Source: Carnegiea gigantea
Lineage: Eukaryota > Streptophyta > Magnoliopsida > Caryophyllales > Cactaceae
NCBI GenBank assembly: GCA_029747015.1
Contig: JAKOGI010000359.1
Span: forward strand, 72,001-136,000
Direction: 5' to 3'
DNA length: 64,000 bases
The position numbers and the translations under genes are program-made. The first letter of the stretch is position 1. Every line of letters starts with the position of its first letter. Below are positions 34,451-45,095 of this stretch, one piece after another. The notes under the pieces are model-generated. The model was not told the DNA's origin and did no database searches. It was given only the letters and a program-made list of their open reading frames with translations.

Positions 34451-34934
34451 AGGCATCTCATACTATGGCTTGAAGACATGCTAAATGAGTCACATAGCTC
34501 ATGTGTCTTGTCTAAGGTGGATTTGAGAAGTTTTCACCATCAAATTTAGATTAGAGAGGGGGATAAAAGGAAAATGGCTTTCAAGACTAAGGGAGGCTTG
34601 TATGTGTAGCTTGTCATGCCATTCGGTCTGTTAATGCACTAAGTATCTTTGTGAGGCTTATGAACCAAGTGTTTAGGCCTTACATTAGTAGATTTTGGGT
34701 GGTTTACTTTGATTACATTTTGATATATATCAAGAGTGAAGAGGAACACCAAGACCATCTAACTAAAATCATGATGGTTCTTGTGTGATTCAAGGAGGAA
34801 GTAATTAACATATGACAAATAATTCTATGCAATTATGAGAAGTCTTGAGTATTAGAGCTAGTACTTGGTGGCTATTGAGTTCATATTGCATTCGGAATAT
34901 GTGGCCTTAAGGTACATTCAAGGAATGTGCCAAA
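34446..34934 (+). pseudogene. RT palm and RNase H trace of element A
   Basis: RT resumes with [37 protein letters not shown] and LVMPFGL. The catalytic box at 34705-34716 reads YFDY instead of YFDD, so the second active-site Asp is lost. A short match to RNase H (HSEYVALRYIQG) ends near 34930, where sequence switches to the middle of gag (CAKRAKRRKSKIKTW). That switch marks a deletion or recombination joint with element B. Confidence 0.75.
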
Positions 34935-37900
34935 AGAGCTAAGAGAAGGAAGAGCAAAATCAAGACTTGGGCCAAGATGAAGTCTAAGCTCAAGAACAAG
35001 TTTTTACCCACTCTTATCTATAAGATAATTACTCTCAATTGCATAGTTTGACTCAAGAAACTTTGTTTGTTGAGGAGTACTCTTGGGAATTTGAGAAACT
35101 GTAGATAAAATGTGATTTACAAGAACCTGAAGACCAGACCATAGTGAGATACCTTGTTGATCTTGACCTTAGTTCTTTTATATTGTTGGACTATAGTAGT
35201 ATACAACCTTTGAGGATATTTGTGTGTTGGCTCATAGAGTTAAGCAACAGAATAAAACTATGCTAGTGAGGAAAGATCTACTCAAGCCATTTCCCAGAAA
35301 CCCACCCTTTATTAAGGGAAGCACCCCCAGACGCTTAAATCCACTGGAAATTCTTCTCAAGTGGCTCCAAAAACCCCGACTCCTTAAAATAAACCCCCGG
35401 TAGGATACACTGCCGATAGTAGATCCTGTAAATGCCAAGGACTTAGGTATATTACCTATAAATGTCCTAATAGAATGGTGATAACCTTTGTAGAATACCA
35501 AACTGTCTAAGAAGGAGAGATAGATGAAAAAAGAAAGGTCTGTTTGATAGAGGATCAAGAGGAAGAGGAGTTGGTTGCTGAGCCAGATGAGGGAGATTTG
35601 TTGGCGAACAAAATACCCTCAATGTCCAAAAAAGTTCCAATGATGAACAAAGGGAGAACATCTTTCATAGCAGGTGCATCATCTAGGGAAAAGTATGCTC
35701 CTTAATCATAGACAATGGAAGCTGCTCAAATGTGGCCTCTACTAGCATGGTTGAGAAATGTGGCTTGAAAACTTTAGTCCATCGTCATCCTTATAATATT
35801 TAGTGGCTCAACCATGTTAAGGGATTACAAGTTAACTCAAGATTCTTATTTTCTTTTTCAGTTGGCAAGTGTTATTTTGAAGAGTTCTAGTGTGGCATAA
35901 TCCCTATGTGTGTATGTCATGTGCTTCTAGGGAGGCTCTGGCTGCTTGAAAGGAGAGTAACCCATGATGGGTACCTAAACACTTACTCATTCACTAAGGA
36001 TGTAAAGAAAATAGCCTTGCCTCTTTTAGCTCCTTATTAATTGCCCAAACACAAACCCTCCAAAACTCATGACCAAACTGAGATGCTTCTTACTCTAGTG
36101 GAGGCTAATCTCAAGGCCTCACACCATGAGTTTAGACCTTTGAAGAAGTGGATTCTTTAATTCGGTCGTGATCATGAAGAAACCTAACCTTTACCCCCAT
36201 AAGCCAAAGCCATCCTTGATCAATATAAGCATGTCTTTCCTGAGGAGATCCCTCATGGCCTTCCACCAAAAAAAAATTATCCAACACCATATTGATTTGG
36301 TCCCAAGGGCTGTCCTTCCTAACCAGCCATCTTACAGAATGAACCCTAAGGATCACTCAAGTATTATAAAGACAGGTCGAGGAACTAGTAGCCAAGGAAA
36401 TGGTAAGGGAGAGCCTAAGTCCATGTGTTGTGACAAGTTTCCTTGTGCCCAAGAAAGATAGGAGCATAAGGATGTGTGTGGACAGCAGGGTATCAACAAG
36501 ATAACCATCAAGTATAGGAACTCCATTCCTAGATTAGAAGATATGTTAGATAAGCTCTATGGTTCCATGGTCTTCTACATAGTGGACTTAAGGAGTTGAT
36601 TCTACTAGATTAGAATCAGGGAAGGTGATAAATGGAAGACCGCCTTTAAAACCAAAGAAGGCCTCTATGAGTGGTTAGTTATGCCCTTTGGCCTATCCAA
36701 TGCACCCAGTACTTTCACGAGGCTTATGCGCCAAGCGTTCAGACTCTTCATAGGCAGATTTATTGTTGTGTACTTTGATGACATCTTAGTTTACAACAAG
36801 ATAGAAGAAGAATATGCCAATTATCTCAAGCAGGTAATCCAAGTACTTGAGAAGGAGAAAGCGTATGGGAACCTTAAGAAGTGTTCTTTCTTCTCTAAGA
36901 AAGTCATCTTCTTGTGTTATATTGTCATATATGAAGGCATCCAAGTGGATGAAAGTAAAGTGGAGGCAATTAGGAGCTAGCTAGCTCCTAAGCGCATTGA
37001 TGATGTGAGGCGTTTCACAGGCTGGCCTCTTTTTATAGGAGGTTTATCAAAAATTTCAGCACCATCACAGCCCTAATGACTAAAGTCATCAAGGGAGCCT
37101 CATTTCAATGGAATTTCAAGGCTTATAAGGCCTTTAAAGAGATCAAGTGTCGATTGACTCAAGCACTTCTCTTAGCCCTTCCATGTTTTGAGAAGGTGTT
37201 TAAAGTTGAAAGTGATCCATCTAGCATAGGGATTGGAAGAGTCTTGGCCCAGAGGCAAGCTATTAGCCTTTTTAGTGAAAAGATGTGTGATGCCAAAAGG
37301 AAGTATTCAACTTATGATAAGGAGTTCTATGCAATCATAAGATGTTTAAAACAATGGAGGCATTATCTTACAGTCAGTGCTCTATGCTCCACTCAAATCA
37401 TGAGGCTTTAAAGTACATATAGGGGCAAAAGAAACTAAATTCTAGACATGCAAAGCGGGTGGAATACCTTTAGTCATTCCATTTCATCATCAAACATAAG
37501 TTAGATAAGCTAAATCAGGGAGCTGATGGTTTGTCTAGGAGGCACGCACTCCTATTTCAACTAGAGACTTGTGTTCTGGACTATGAGCACCTGATCATGA
37601 AAAGCATGTATGAGCAAGAAGAAGACTTTCAATAGTTTTATGAGCAATGCAAGTAGAAGCCTAAGGAAGAGTATTTCGTCCAAAATGGATACGTTTTCAA
37701 AGGCAACAAGCTGTGTATTCCTAGGTGTGGTAGAAGGGAACTATTGATTTGAAAGGGCCATGGGGGAGCCTTGGCAGGTCATTATAGTGAAAGAAAAACA
37801 ACTAGCATGCTCAAAGAACATTACTACTGGCTAAGCATGTCAAGGGATGTCCAAGATATCCTTAAGAGATGTGCCACTTATCAAGTGGACAAAAGTCTCT

Positions 37901-38800
37901 CCTTGCCCCAAGGACTCTATACACCTCTGCCTATGCCACTAGCCCCTTAGACTAATGTAAGCATGGATTTTATGCTAGGATTGCCAAGAACACAAAGGGA
38001 CAAAGACTTGGTCTTTGTTGTTGTAGATAAATTTTCCAAGATGACTCATTTTATAGCTTGCTCAAAGACCAACAATGTTATCTAGGTTGCTGAGCTCTAC
38101 TTCAAGGAGGTAATGAGGCTACACATGGTGTCCTTAGATCCATAGTATCTGATAGGGATACCAAATTTTTGAGTCATTTCTGGATCAACCTTTGGAAGAA
38201 GTTAGGAGCAAAGCTCAAATTTAGCATCACTTGCCATCCACAAACTAATGGCCAAACTGAGGTCGCCAACAGGAAGATAGGTCTCCTCCTAAGAGTGTTG
38301 GCCAGAACTCAAGCCAAGGCCTGACATGTCCTATTACCCTATATCGAGTTTGCATACAATAGAGCACCACGCAAGACCACTGGCTTATCCTCTTTTGAGG
38401 TAGTGTACGGTCTTGATCCTTTAACTCCAAAGGATCTAGTTCTAGGAGCCATTGAAGGGAAGCCTAGTGTGGATGCTGAGACAAGGGTTAGGGAGATTTA
38501 GGAATTACATGACAAGGTGAGAAAGAATATTGAAAGGAGTAATGCCAGTTATCAATCAAATGCCAACAAGCGTTAAAGGCAGATTGTGTTTTAACTCGGG
38601 GACCTTATTTAGGTTCACCAGAGGAAAGAGAGGTTTCTCCAAAGGAGAATGTCCAAGTTGAGTATAAGGGCTAATGAGGTTCATTTGACGTCTTGGAGAA
38701 GATTAATCATAATGCATACAAGGTTGAGCTACTTAGAGATTATGGGGTTTCAGCCCCTTTTAATGTGGTAGATCTCAACCCTTACTAAGAAGATAAACCC
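34935..38800 (+). pseudogene. Element B: gag 3' part, protease, RT, RNase H and integrase of a CRM-like chromovirus
   Basis: This is the most complete pol in the window, with many stops and frameshifts. Gag remnant spans 34935-35470; its knuckle near 35424-35468 has lost the first Cys and has Tyr for His. Protease (35640-36010) has KVCSLIIDNGSCSNV, and Asp is kept. RT (about 36190-36980) has [17 protein letters not shown] and YFDDILVYN at 36771 with both Asp present; 36681-36980 is an uninterrupted 99-codon stretch. RNase H lies at 37076-37411 with FSEKMCDAKRKYSTYDKEFY. Integrase (37600-38560) has the HHCC region with the last Cys changed to Tyr (KRCATYQ), [16 protein letters not shown] and TNGQTEVANRK. 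The GDLIWVHQRKERF tail follows near 38605. Confidence 0.85.
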
Positions 38801-39914
38801 CTTAAGAATTTGAGGTCAAAGTCTCTTCAATAAGGGAGGGCGATGAGGGTCACTCCATGGAAGCTAACCTCAACCAGCCACCTTAGTCTAGAACCTCCAA
38901 GCATCAGACTAAGAGATCACAAACCATACACCTTGTTTAGCTGATCATATAGGTTCGTCTATAAGGCCTATGCTCTGCTACCTAATCCAATGAGAATCTG
39001 GCTAGCAAGGGTTATAGCTTAACTCATTTTCTAGCTCATACTATAGCTAGCAGATGATCAAAGTTACCTCTATATTTTGGAAACAACAAGGTCGATCATT
39101 GAAGCCCACTCAGCATCTAAGCCTAGATTTTAGTGTAGCCAGGTAGTTTTGAGGAGTCAACTTTGACCCCACCCTATAGCACTCTTTGAGCCAGTTTGAG
39201 GATGAGGAAAGTTGTCAAAAAAGTTATTGTTAGTGGTCCTAAAGTTACAGAATTAGACCCTCAAAGATCAACTAGTAACCAGCACACTTAATGAGAAAAT
39301 TACCTTTGATCCACGGATTTTAGCATGATGCCCACTTGCACTAGCCTAGGGAAATATCAAAGATTAGAGTTGTAAATTACACCATTTGACCATCATTAGA
39401 AGGGCTTAGATCCTACTTAAACTTGACACCTCATAATGGAGATTAACAAATAAAATAGGTGTCAAGGATTAAGCATACACTTGCTATTTAAGGGTTGTTT
39501 TGTTTAAGCGTTTGTTTACTGTTTAGGACTAGTTATATTTTTGATTATCCATTGAGATGCGGAGTGAAACTTGGTTATCCCTATCTCCTCAAATTGCCTA
39601 ATTTTCCTTTGGATGTAGTCAGTTGTTGACTGAATGAAAGTTGAGCAAAGCTCCTTCTCTTCAAGTTCTCTCTAGCTTATCACTCTCTCTAGTTAGATTG
39701 GGTGGTGATCTAGTAATTCTTGGTTTGCTAATTAGTGGTGTGTCTTATCCAATTTGTAGCCAAGGGACCTAAATCTTGGTTGGGGGTGAGTCTTATCCTT
39801 CTTAGATTCAGTTTATCTTGTATAAGTGTGATCAGTTTAGCTTCATTCCAGTGTGTGAGCGTGAGTTTGTTCTAGTTTGCTTGCAACTCAATTCCTGTTT
39901 GCCTTGCTTAATTC
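38801..39914 (+). repeat. Probable 3' non-coding region and 3' LTR of element B
   Basis: After the pol tail comes a purine-rich AAGGGAGGGCGATGAGGG string (38832-38849). It is followed by about 1 kb sharing order and words with the other CRM-like LTRs: AGAGATCACAAACCATACACC-like near 38910, AGGTGTCAAG near 39460, and AAAGTTGAGCAAAGCTCC with CTCTAGCTTATC near 39628-39680. The exact LTR start could not be fixed. It runs directly into the tandem array; no primer site or gag start follows. Confidence 0.55.
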
Positions 39915-42900
39915 TCCATCTTTAGTGGGCTCTCATTTTGAGGTAAATTTGAGTCTCACAAGATAATACAACTATAATTGATGTTAGTTCTTAATTCCAG
40001 CTAGATTCTTCATTTGTAGCCACACGCTCTTTCTCTACTCCTGCTCCTATCTTACAACATTAGTTTTCACACCTTCATTACTGTTTGGCTAGATTCTTGA
40101 TTTGTAACCGCACCTGTCATTATGATGCATTTACTCTATGGCACTAGGTTCCTCTTGGTGGGAGCTCTTTGTGTGTGGAGTAGCTCTTAAGTTTGCCTAG
40201 GTTCTTTGTTTGTGGCCACATCTTGTAGTCTCTTACACTAATTTTGGGCATTATTTTCCTCTTTGTGGAAGATGTTTATGGGTGAATTTAGTCTCCAAAT
40301 GAAAACCCAATTAAAATCTTAATTTGTTCTTAAGTTTGGCTAGCCTGTTGATTTGTAGCCACATCTTTCATTTCCTTGAGCTCATTTTATGCCATTATTT
40401 CCTCTTAGTAGGTTCTCTTTGCTGGTGAAATTGGAGCCCCTAATGAGGACACAACTATAGTTAAATTTAGGTGTTAAGTTTTTATAGGTTCTTAGTTCTC
40501 CACACCTTTCTTTTCCTTACACTCATTTTATGACATTCATTTCCTCTTAATGGCAGCTCTTTGTAAGAGAAATTAGAGCTTCAAATGAAAACATCACTGG
40601 GGTTAAAGCTGGTTCTTAAGTTTGAATAGTTTTATGATTTTTAGGTTCATCTTTCATCTCTTGGACCCATTTAGAGCATTAGTTTTCCCTTGGCGGGATC
40701 CCTACGGGGGTGAAATTATAGCCTCAAATGAAAGCACAACTATGGTTAGAAGCTAATACTCAGGTTTGACCATATTCTTTGTTTGTGGTCACACCTTTTA
40801 TTCTCTTGCATTCAGTTTAGAGCATCATTTTCCTATTTGAGGAATCCTTTTGGGGTTGAAATTAGATTCCTAAATGAAAACACAACTAGAGTTAAAGTTA
40901 ATTCTTCAAGTTTAGCTTTGTTTGTTGTGCGTTTGACACCTTCTACTCTCATACTCTCATTTTAAGGCAATAGTTTCAACTTGGTGGGAGGTCTTTATAG
41001 ATGAAACTACAGCCCTAAATTAAAACATAGCTAGAGGTAAAGTTAGATCTTAAGTTTGGCAAGGTTCTTTGTTTGTAGTCATGTCGTTTATTTTCTTATG
41101 CTCATTTTTGGATATTACTTTCCATGTGACAAGAGCTCTTTGTGGGTGAAATTAGAGCTCCAAATGAAAACATAATTAGAGTTTGAGTTAGTTGTTAAGT
41201 GTTGTTAGGTTCTTAGTTTGAAGCCACTCGTTTCATTCTCTCTCACCCATTTTAGTGCATTAGTTTCCCTTTGGTGGGAGTTCTTTGTGGGTGAAATTGG
41301 AGCCCCAATGAAAAGACAAGTAGATATAAAAAGTTCTTATGTTTGGCCGAGTTCTTGATTTGTAACAACACCTTTCATTCACTTGCCCTCACTTTACGCC
41401 ATTAGTTTGCTCCCAGTAGGTGTTTTTTTGGGTGAAATTGGCGTCCCAAAAGGACACACACCTAGAGTTGAAGTTAGTTCTTAAGTCTTGGCTGGATTCT
41501 TCATCTATAGCCATACCCTTTTTTTCCCTTGCTCCCATTTCAGAGTGTTACTTTCCCCTTAGTGGGATCTCTATGTGGCTGAAGTGGGAGCCCTAAAGAA
41601 GGCATAACAAGAGTTAAAAGTTAGTTCTAAGTTTAGCCATGTTCTTTGTTTGTGGGAACACCTTTTCTTCATTTTAGGGCATTAGCTTCCCCTTGGTGGG
41701 AGTTCTCTGGGGGTCAAGGTGGAGCCCCCAAATGAAAACACATCTAGAGTAAAAGGCAGTTCCTAATTTGGTTAGGTTCGTAGGTTGTAGGCACCCCTTT
41801 TCTTCTCTTGCACTCACTTTTGCGATATGGAGGGAGCTTTATATGGGTGAAATAGACACGCCAAATGAAATCACAACTGCAGTGGAAGTTCTTTCTTAAG
41901 CTTGGCTAGGTTCTTAATTCGTTATTGCACATTTCAGTCTCTTGCAGCTATTTTAAAGGATTAGTTTTCGCTTCGTGGAAGTTCTTTATGGGCAAAATTA
42001 GAGACCCAAATATAAACACTAGTAGAGTTAGAAGTTAGCTCTTTAATTTGGCTAAGTTTTTTATTTGCAGCCACATCCTTCATTCCGTCACTCTCATTTC
42101 CTCTAGTGGTAGTTCTTTATGGATGAAACTGGAGTCCTAAACGAAAACATGAGTAGAGTTGAAGTCAGTTCTTATGTTTTGCTAGATTCTTTGTTTCTAG
42201 CCATTCCTTTTGTTCTATCACACCTATTTTAGAGCACTAGTCTTGGATGGAGCTATTTGTGGACAAATCGAAGCCCCAAATGAAAGCATAAGTAGAGTTA
42301 GAACTTACTTCTTAAGTTTAGCTAGGTTCGTTGTTTGTAGGCACATCTTATATTCTCTTACACTCATTATAGGGCATTGGTTTCAACAAGATGGGAGCTG
42401 TTTGTGCGCGAAATTAGAGCCCCAATGAGAACACAAATAAAGTGGAACTCATTCTTGAGTTTGGTAACGTTCTTCATTTGTAGTCGTACGTTTAAATTTC
42501 GCGCACCCATTTTAGAGCATTGGTTTCCTCTTGGTGGGGCCTCTTTGTGGTTGAAATTAGAGCCCCAAATGAGAACACAACCAAGGTGGAAGTTGGTTCT
42601 TGAGTTTGGCGAGGTTCTTAATTTATAACCGCAAAGCATTAGTTTACCCTTGGTGAAAGCTCTTTGCGGGTGAAATTAAAGCCCAAAATGAAAACACAAT
42701 TAGGGAGAAAATTAGGTATGAAATTTAGCGGACTTCTTGGTTTGCAACCACACCTTTCATTGTAATGCATTTACTTTATGACATTAGTTTCCTCTTGGTG
42801 GGAGCTCTTTGTGTGTGGAATAGCTCTTAAGTTTGGCTAGGTTCTTTGTTTGCAACCGCACCTTGTAGTCTCCTACACCCATGTTGGGCATTATTTTCCT

Positions 42901-43341
42901 CTTTGTGGAAGCTCTTTGTGGGTGAATTTATTCCCTAAATGAAAACACAACTCAAGTTTTGATTTGTTCATTAGTTCGGCTAGCCTCTTGATTCGCAGCC
43001 ACATTTTGTGCTCATTTTGAGCGATTAGTTTCCTCTTTATAGGTGCTCTTTGCTGGTGAGATTGGAGCCTAAATGAGGACACAACTAGAGTTAAAGTTAG
43101 TTCTTAAGTTTTTCTAGATTCTTAATTCATGGCCACCCTTTCATTTCCTTATGCTTATTTTATGCATTAGTTTTCTCTTAGTGGGAGCTCTTTGTGGAGA
43201 AATTAGAGCTCCAAATGAAAACATCACTGGGGTTGAAGCTAGTTCTTAAGTTTGGTTGGGTTCATGATTTGTAGCCACACCTTTTATTCTCTTACACACA
43301 TTTTAAGGCATTAGTTTCAACTTGGTGGAAACTCTTAATAG

Positions 43342-43346
43342 ATGAA
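43342..43346. repeat. Left target-site duplication of the Athila-like solo LTR (ATGAA)
   Basis: Perfect copy at 44604-44608. The flanks are consecutive array sequence. Confidence 0.9.
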
Positions 43347-44603
43347 TGATAAGTTCTTAAAGTGCACTCTCTTTTGGGTCATTTTGTACCATTTTTGGGG
43401 AGAGTTATGTGTTTTATGCTATATTATGTACTCCTTTTTTTATTTTACTCTTGGGTATGGTTCTTTTGTATGTTTTGCAGTTTTTGGACCATTTTATCCT
43501 AAATTTGACCCCTAAATGAATGCAGCTTAACCCCCCATAGACATCCCCAAGTTATATGCTCGTGGAAGGAAGAAAGAACAGAAGAATGTCGAGACAGAGC
43601 TCACCACAGACGGTCCGTGGTGAAGGCCACAATCCTTGGTGAAAACATAACTACAAGTCTCTTCGTTTTCCTTCATTTTGTGGCTGAGGTTGATCGAGTT
43701 CTTCTTTAAATAGAGCCATTTTGCAGCATATTTGAGAGAGACAGCCAAAAAGAGACGTCCTACTCTCTAATCTTTTTCGTTCTTTTCCATTTTCTTAAGT
43801 TTAGGTTTAGATTTCTTAGGTAGTTTTGAGGTTAAGAGTGAAAGTTATGAAAAAGTGCTTGCTATTTTGGAGCCCTTGCAAAGTTGGGAAACCCTTGGAG
43901 GATCTCCAATTATGCAAAGTTTTATTCTCTCAAACTTTGTTTAGCTGTTGTTATTTTAAATACGTATGAGTAATTTTCTTAATCTAGGGATTGTTAGCCA
44001 AGTATTGATGTTGGAATCTCTAATTTTTGTTTAGTTGCGCTTAATTCTTGCTTGGAATTAGTTGAATTCTATCTTGTGTGTGAGATTGTTGTGAGTGAAT
44101 TTTGGCCAAATTTACTTGCTAATTCTAAATAGCTAAGTGAAGGACTGAAAGCTGAAACTTGCTTTTTGATCGATGAGTTAGGACTTGACTTAGCAATACT
44201 TGAGAAAGATTCGCTTATTAAGAGGAACTTTAGCCATAAAAAATCTATAACTTAGACTGAACAAGAACATTTGAAAGAATGACAATTGGTTAGTTTAGGC
44301 AATTCAGTTCATTTCGAAAGAAAAGATTAAATTCTAAATAAGATTGCACCCCCTTCAATCTCCAAATATAGATCAAGTGCATGTTATATTCCATTAATCT
44401 ATATCTTTACTAGGCAAAACAAATCCCTAGATGTCTTAAATTTATTGAATTTTCCAATTAGATTATAGCGTTGCTCAAATACCCAATCAAAATTTGCTTG
44501 CTTAGCACTTTTATAGGACAAAACTCAATAGACTACAATTAGTCTATGTGAGAACGATATCTTTTCTAAACTACAACATCCGTGTGCTTGCGGGCATAGG
44601 TCA
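43347..44603 (+). mobile_element. Athila-like solo LTR (1257 bp) inside the tandem array
   Basis: It starts TGATAAGTTC and ends GGGCATAGGTCA with a perfect ATGAA duplication. The first part (AAAGTGCACTCT, GGTCATTTT, GTTTTATGCTATATTATG) matches the minus-strand LTRs at 49234 and 57758 closely, so it is the same family in the opposite orientation. CCACAGACGGTCCGTGG lies at 43604-43620 and a TTTAAATAG TATA-like box at 43705. No internal sequence remains. Confidence 0.9.
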
Positions 44604-44608
44604 ATGAA
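44604..44608. repeat. Right target-site duplication of the Athila-like solo LTR (ATGAA)
   Basis: Perfect match to 43342-43346. Confidence 0.9.
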
Positions 44609-45095
44609 ATTAGAATTAAATCAAAACACAAATAGAGGTAAAGTTAGATCTTAAGTTTGACTGGGTTCTTCGTTTGTAGTCGTGCGATCTATTTTCTTAC
44701 GCTCATTTTTGGCCATTACTTTCAACGTAACGGGAGCTCTTTATGGGTAAATTTGGAGCCCCAAATGAAAACATAATTAGAGTTGGAGTGAATTGTTAAG
44801 TTTAGCTAGGTTCTCGATTTGAAGGCACTCGTTTCATTTTGTTGCGCCCATTTTAGAGCATTGGTTTCCCTTTAGCGGGAGCTCTTTGTTGGCAAAATTG
44901 GAGCCCTAAATGAAAATACAAGTGAAGATAAAAGTTACTTCTTAACTTTGGTTAAGTTCTTGATTTGTAATAACACCTTTCATTTACTTGCGCTCTTTTT
45001 ATGTCGTTGGTTTCCTCTAGTGGGTGCTCTTTTTGGGTGAAATTGCCAACCCAAATAGAAACATAGCTAGAGTTGAAACTAGTTCATAAGTGTGC

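Larger units (their letters stand above)
17587..34934 (+). mobile_element. CRM-like chromovirus fragment (element A), interrupted by MITE/LARD and a solo LTR
   Basis: A 5' LTR (17587-18594), degenerate primer site, gag (from 18708), protease (19807-20044, resuming at 32704), RT (about 33240-33409, resuming at 34446) and a trace of RNase H (to about 34934) appear in normal order and orientation. The protease is split by a hAT-like MITE that carries a LARD, and RT is split by a solo LTR. The right end stops abruptly in RNase H and joins the middle of gag of element B near 34935, so no 3' LTR of A is present. The clade call (CRM-like) rests on the protease motif IIDGGS-type and the matching tail seen in related copies here, and is moderate. 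Confidence 0.75.
39915..45095 (+). repeat. Tandem array of ~145-bp units (about 28 copies), split by a solo LTR
   Basis: Units share GGTTCTTxATTTGTAGCCACACC, a TCTCTTxCACTCATTTTA-like block, GGGAGCTCTTTGTGGGTGAAATT and CCAAATGAAAACACAACTAGAG. Anchor spacing is mostly 140-147 bp, with a few short units (92, 107 and 119 bp). About 25 units lie left of the solo LTR at 43347-44603 and three to four right of it. The array begins at the end of the element B LTR and ends inside gag of the next copy at AGCTCAAGGACTC, so it replaces the primer site and gag start. Short ORFs inside it are chance. Confidence 0.9.

Noticed and set aside
39915..45095. CRISPR-like repeat array
   Set aside because: Units are ~145 bp, contiguous, diverged and without unique spacers, in plant retroelement DNA. 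It is a satellite-type array.
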